64,000 nucleotides of DNA from Azoarcus sp. Aa7 (GTDB lineage: Bacteria; Pseudomonadota; Gammaproteobacteria; Burkholderiales; Rhodocyclaceae), in assembly GCF_014822185.1 (NCBI RefSeq), contig NZ_QVLR01000062.1, forward strand, positions 62,001 to 126,000, given 5' to 3'. Within the stretch, counting starts at the first letter, position 1. Each line of letters begins with the position of its first letter. Shown in pieces: positions 63,189 to 64,000 of the stretch. Both the position numbers and the translations under genes were made by a program. The notes below the pieces were generated by a model. The model saw only the letters and a program-made list of their open reading frames with translations, ran no database searches and was not told the DNA's origin.

Positions 63189-64000
63189 ATGAAATCCCTC
63201 CGACAGGACTGGTTCTCCAACGTCCGCAGCGACCTGCTGGCCGGCCTCGTGGTCGCGCTGGCGCTGATCCCCGAGGCCATCGCCTTCTCCATCATCGCCG
63301 GTGTCGATCCGAAAGTGGGCCTTTACGCCTCCTTCTGCATCGCTACCGTGATCGCCTTCGCGGGCGGGCGCCCCGGCATGATCTCGGCCGCGACGGGCGC
63401 GATGGCGCTGGTCATGGTCACCCTCGTCAAGGATCACGGCCTGCAATACCTGCTCGCCGCAACGGTGCTCACCGGTGTGCTGCAGATCCTCGCCGGCTGG
63501 CTGCGCCTGGGCGCGCTGATGCGTTTCGTGTCGCGCTCGGTCGTCACCGGCTTCGTCAATGCGCTGGCGATCCTGATCTTCATGGCCCAGCTGCCTGAGC
63601 TCACCAATGTCACGTGGCACGTGTATGCGATGACCGCCGCGGGCCTCGGCATCATCTATCTCTTCCCCTATGTCACCAAGGCCGTGCCTTCGCCGCTGGT
63701 GACGATCGTCGTGCTCACCGCCGTGGCGATCTTCCTCGAGCTCGACATTCGGACGGTTGGTGACATGGGCGAGCTGCCCGACAGCCTGCCGGTGTTCCTG
63801 ATCCCCGATGTGCCGCTGACCTTCGAGACGCTGGCGATCATCTTCCCGTATTCGCTGACCCTGATGGTGGTGGGCCTGCTCGAATCGCTGATGACGGCGA
63901 CCATCGTCGACGACCTCACAGACACCACCAGCAACAAGAACCGCGAGTGTGTCGGTCAGGGCGTGGCCAACATCGCCACCGGCTTCATCGGCGGCATGGC
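63189..64000 (+). CDS. SulP-family anion transporter, N-terminal part
   Basis: The first 270 residues of a SulP transporter (sulfate/bicarbonate type), running off the window. The N-terminus is [35 protein letters not shown], the family signature, followed by [30 protein letters not shown] and many membrane helices. The STAS domain, if present, is beyond the edge. The ATG at 63189 has no strong ribosome site. The 289 bases upstream show nothing recognisable apart from a repeated GTCCACG. Confidence 0.87.
   Translation, partial: MKSLRQDWFSNVRSDLLAGLVVALALIPEAIAFSIIAGVDPKVGLYASFCIATVIAFAGGRPGMISAATGAMALVMVTLVKDHGLQYLLAATVLTGVLQILAGWLRLGALMRFVSRSVVTGFVNALAILIFMAQLPELTNVTWHVYAMTAAGLGIIYLFPYVTKAVPSPLVTIVVLTAVAIFLELDIRTVGDMGELPDSLPVFLIPDVPLTFETLAIIFPYSLTLMVVGLLESLMTATIVDDLTDTTSNKNRECVGQGVANIATGFIGGM

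Overview
The window is high-GC and densely coding. Many gene pairs overlap by 4 bases (ATGA or GTGA). The gene families present (MksBEF/Wadjet SMC systems, AioA/IdrA-type molybdoenzyme, NrtS, DUF302, YeeE/YedE, mer and cus systems) and the REP-like palindromes suggest a respiring betaproteobacterium of the Rhodocyclales (Azoarcus/Thauera/Aromatoleum/Denitromonas neighbourhood). This assignment comes from pattern recognition only, without a database search.

Layout. (1) 0.3-9.3 kb is a defence segment: a four-gene Wadjet operon (jetA-jetB-jetC-jetD, minus strand, DUF2397/DUF2398/TIGR02680/DUF2399 type) diverging from a HigB-HigA toxin-antitoxin pair. A 573-bp intergenic stretch with repeated sites follows. 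(2) 9.8-16.4 kb is one minus-strand operon: prfB (with its programmed +1 frameshift), a second SMC complex of MksF-MksE-MksB/JetABC type without any nuclease (JetD/MksG) gene, and a LysE exporter. (3) 16.5-19.6 kb holds ompW, a GNAT acetyltransferase, a truncated glycosyltransferase pseudogene and a probable mobile-element scar with two coupled small ORFs. (4) 19.6-29.0 kb holds a sensor kinase and a sigma54-dependent regulator, then a sigma54-type promoter, then two di-haem peroxidases, a Rieske protein and an AioA-like molybdopterin enzyme. That four-gene set is the composition described for dissimilatory iodate reductase (idrABP1P2). (5) 29.1-32.0 kb holds a small protein, a chemoreceptor and an EAL phosphodiesterase.

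(6) 32.1-52.7 kb is mainly a putative ECF sigma-factor regulon. The operon HD-GYP, nrtS, ECF sigma, zinc-finger anti-sigma, YiiX-like peptidase is preceded by the motif (T/C)GTAAGG, 16 nt, CGAC. The same motif occurs six more times in the window, each time just upstream of an operon: a TVP38-flavoprotein fusion with glycosyltransferases, a small periplasmic protein, a DUF302/YeeE-YedE operon, a cytochrome c with (NPCAAK)n tails, a DUF3179 protein, and a second (NPCAAK)n protein paired with a penta-haem cytochrome lipoprotein. The NPCAAK repeat proteins and this regulon are the least explained part of the window. A TetR-controlled operon of AhpD-like proteins and a haloacid dehalogenase sits inside this region.

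(7) 47.3-55.0 kb carries mercury resistance genes split in two: merF, a tiny ORF and a TVP38-like protein behind one mer-type promoter, and merR<>merT-merA behind a second. An HMA/MerP-like protein, an outer-membrane protein and an NHL protein follow a third MerR-family promoter. (8) 55.1-62.9 kb is a CusCBA-type metal efflux operon with CusF. (9) A SulP transporter runs off the right end.

Most long open frames antisense to these genes are high-GC shadows and are omitted. No rRNA, tRNA or CRISPR array was recognised.
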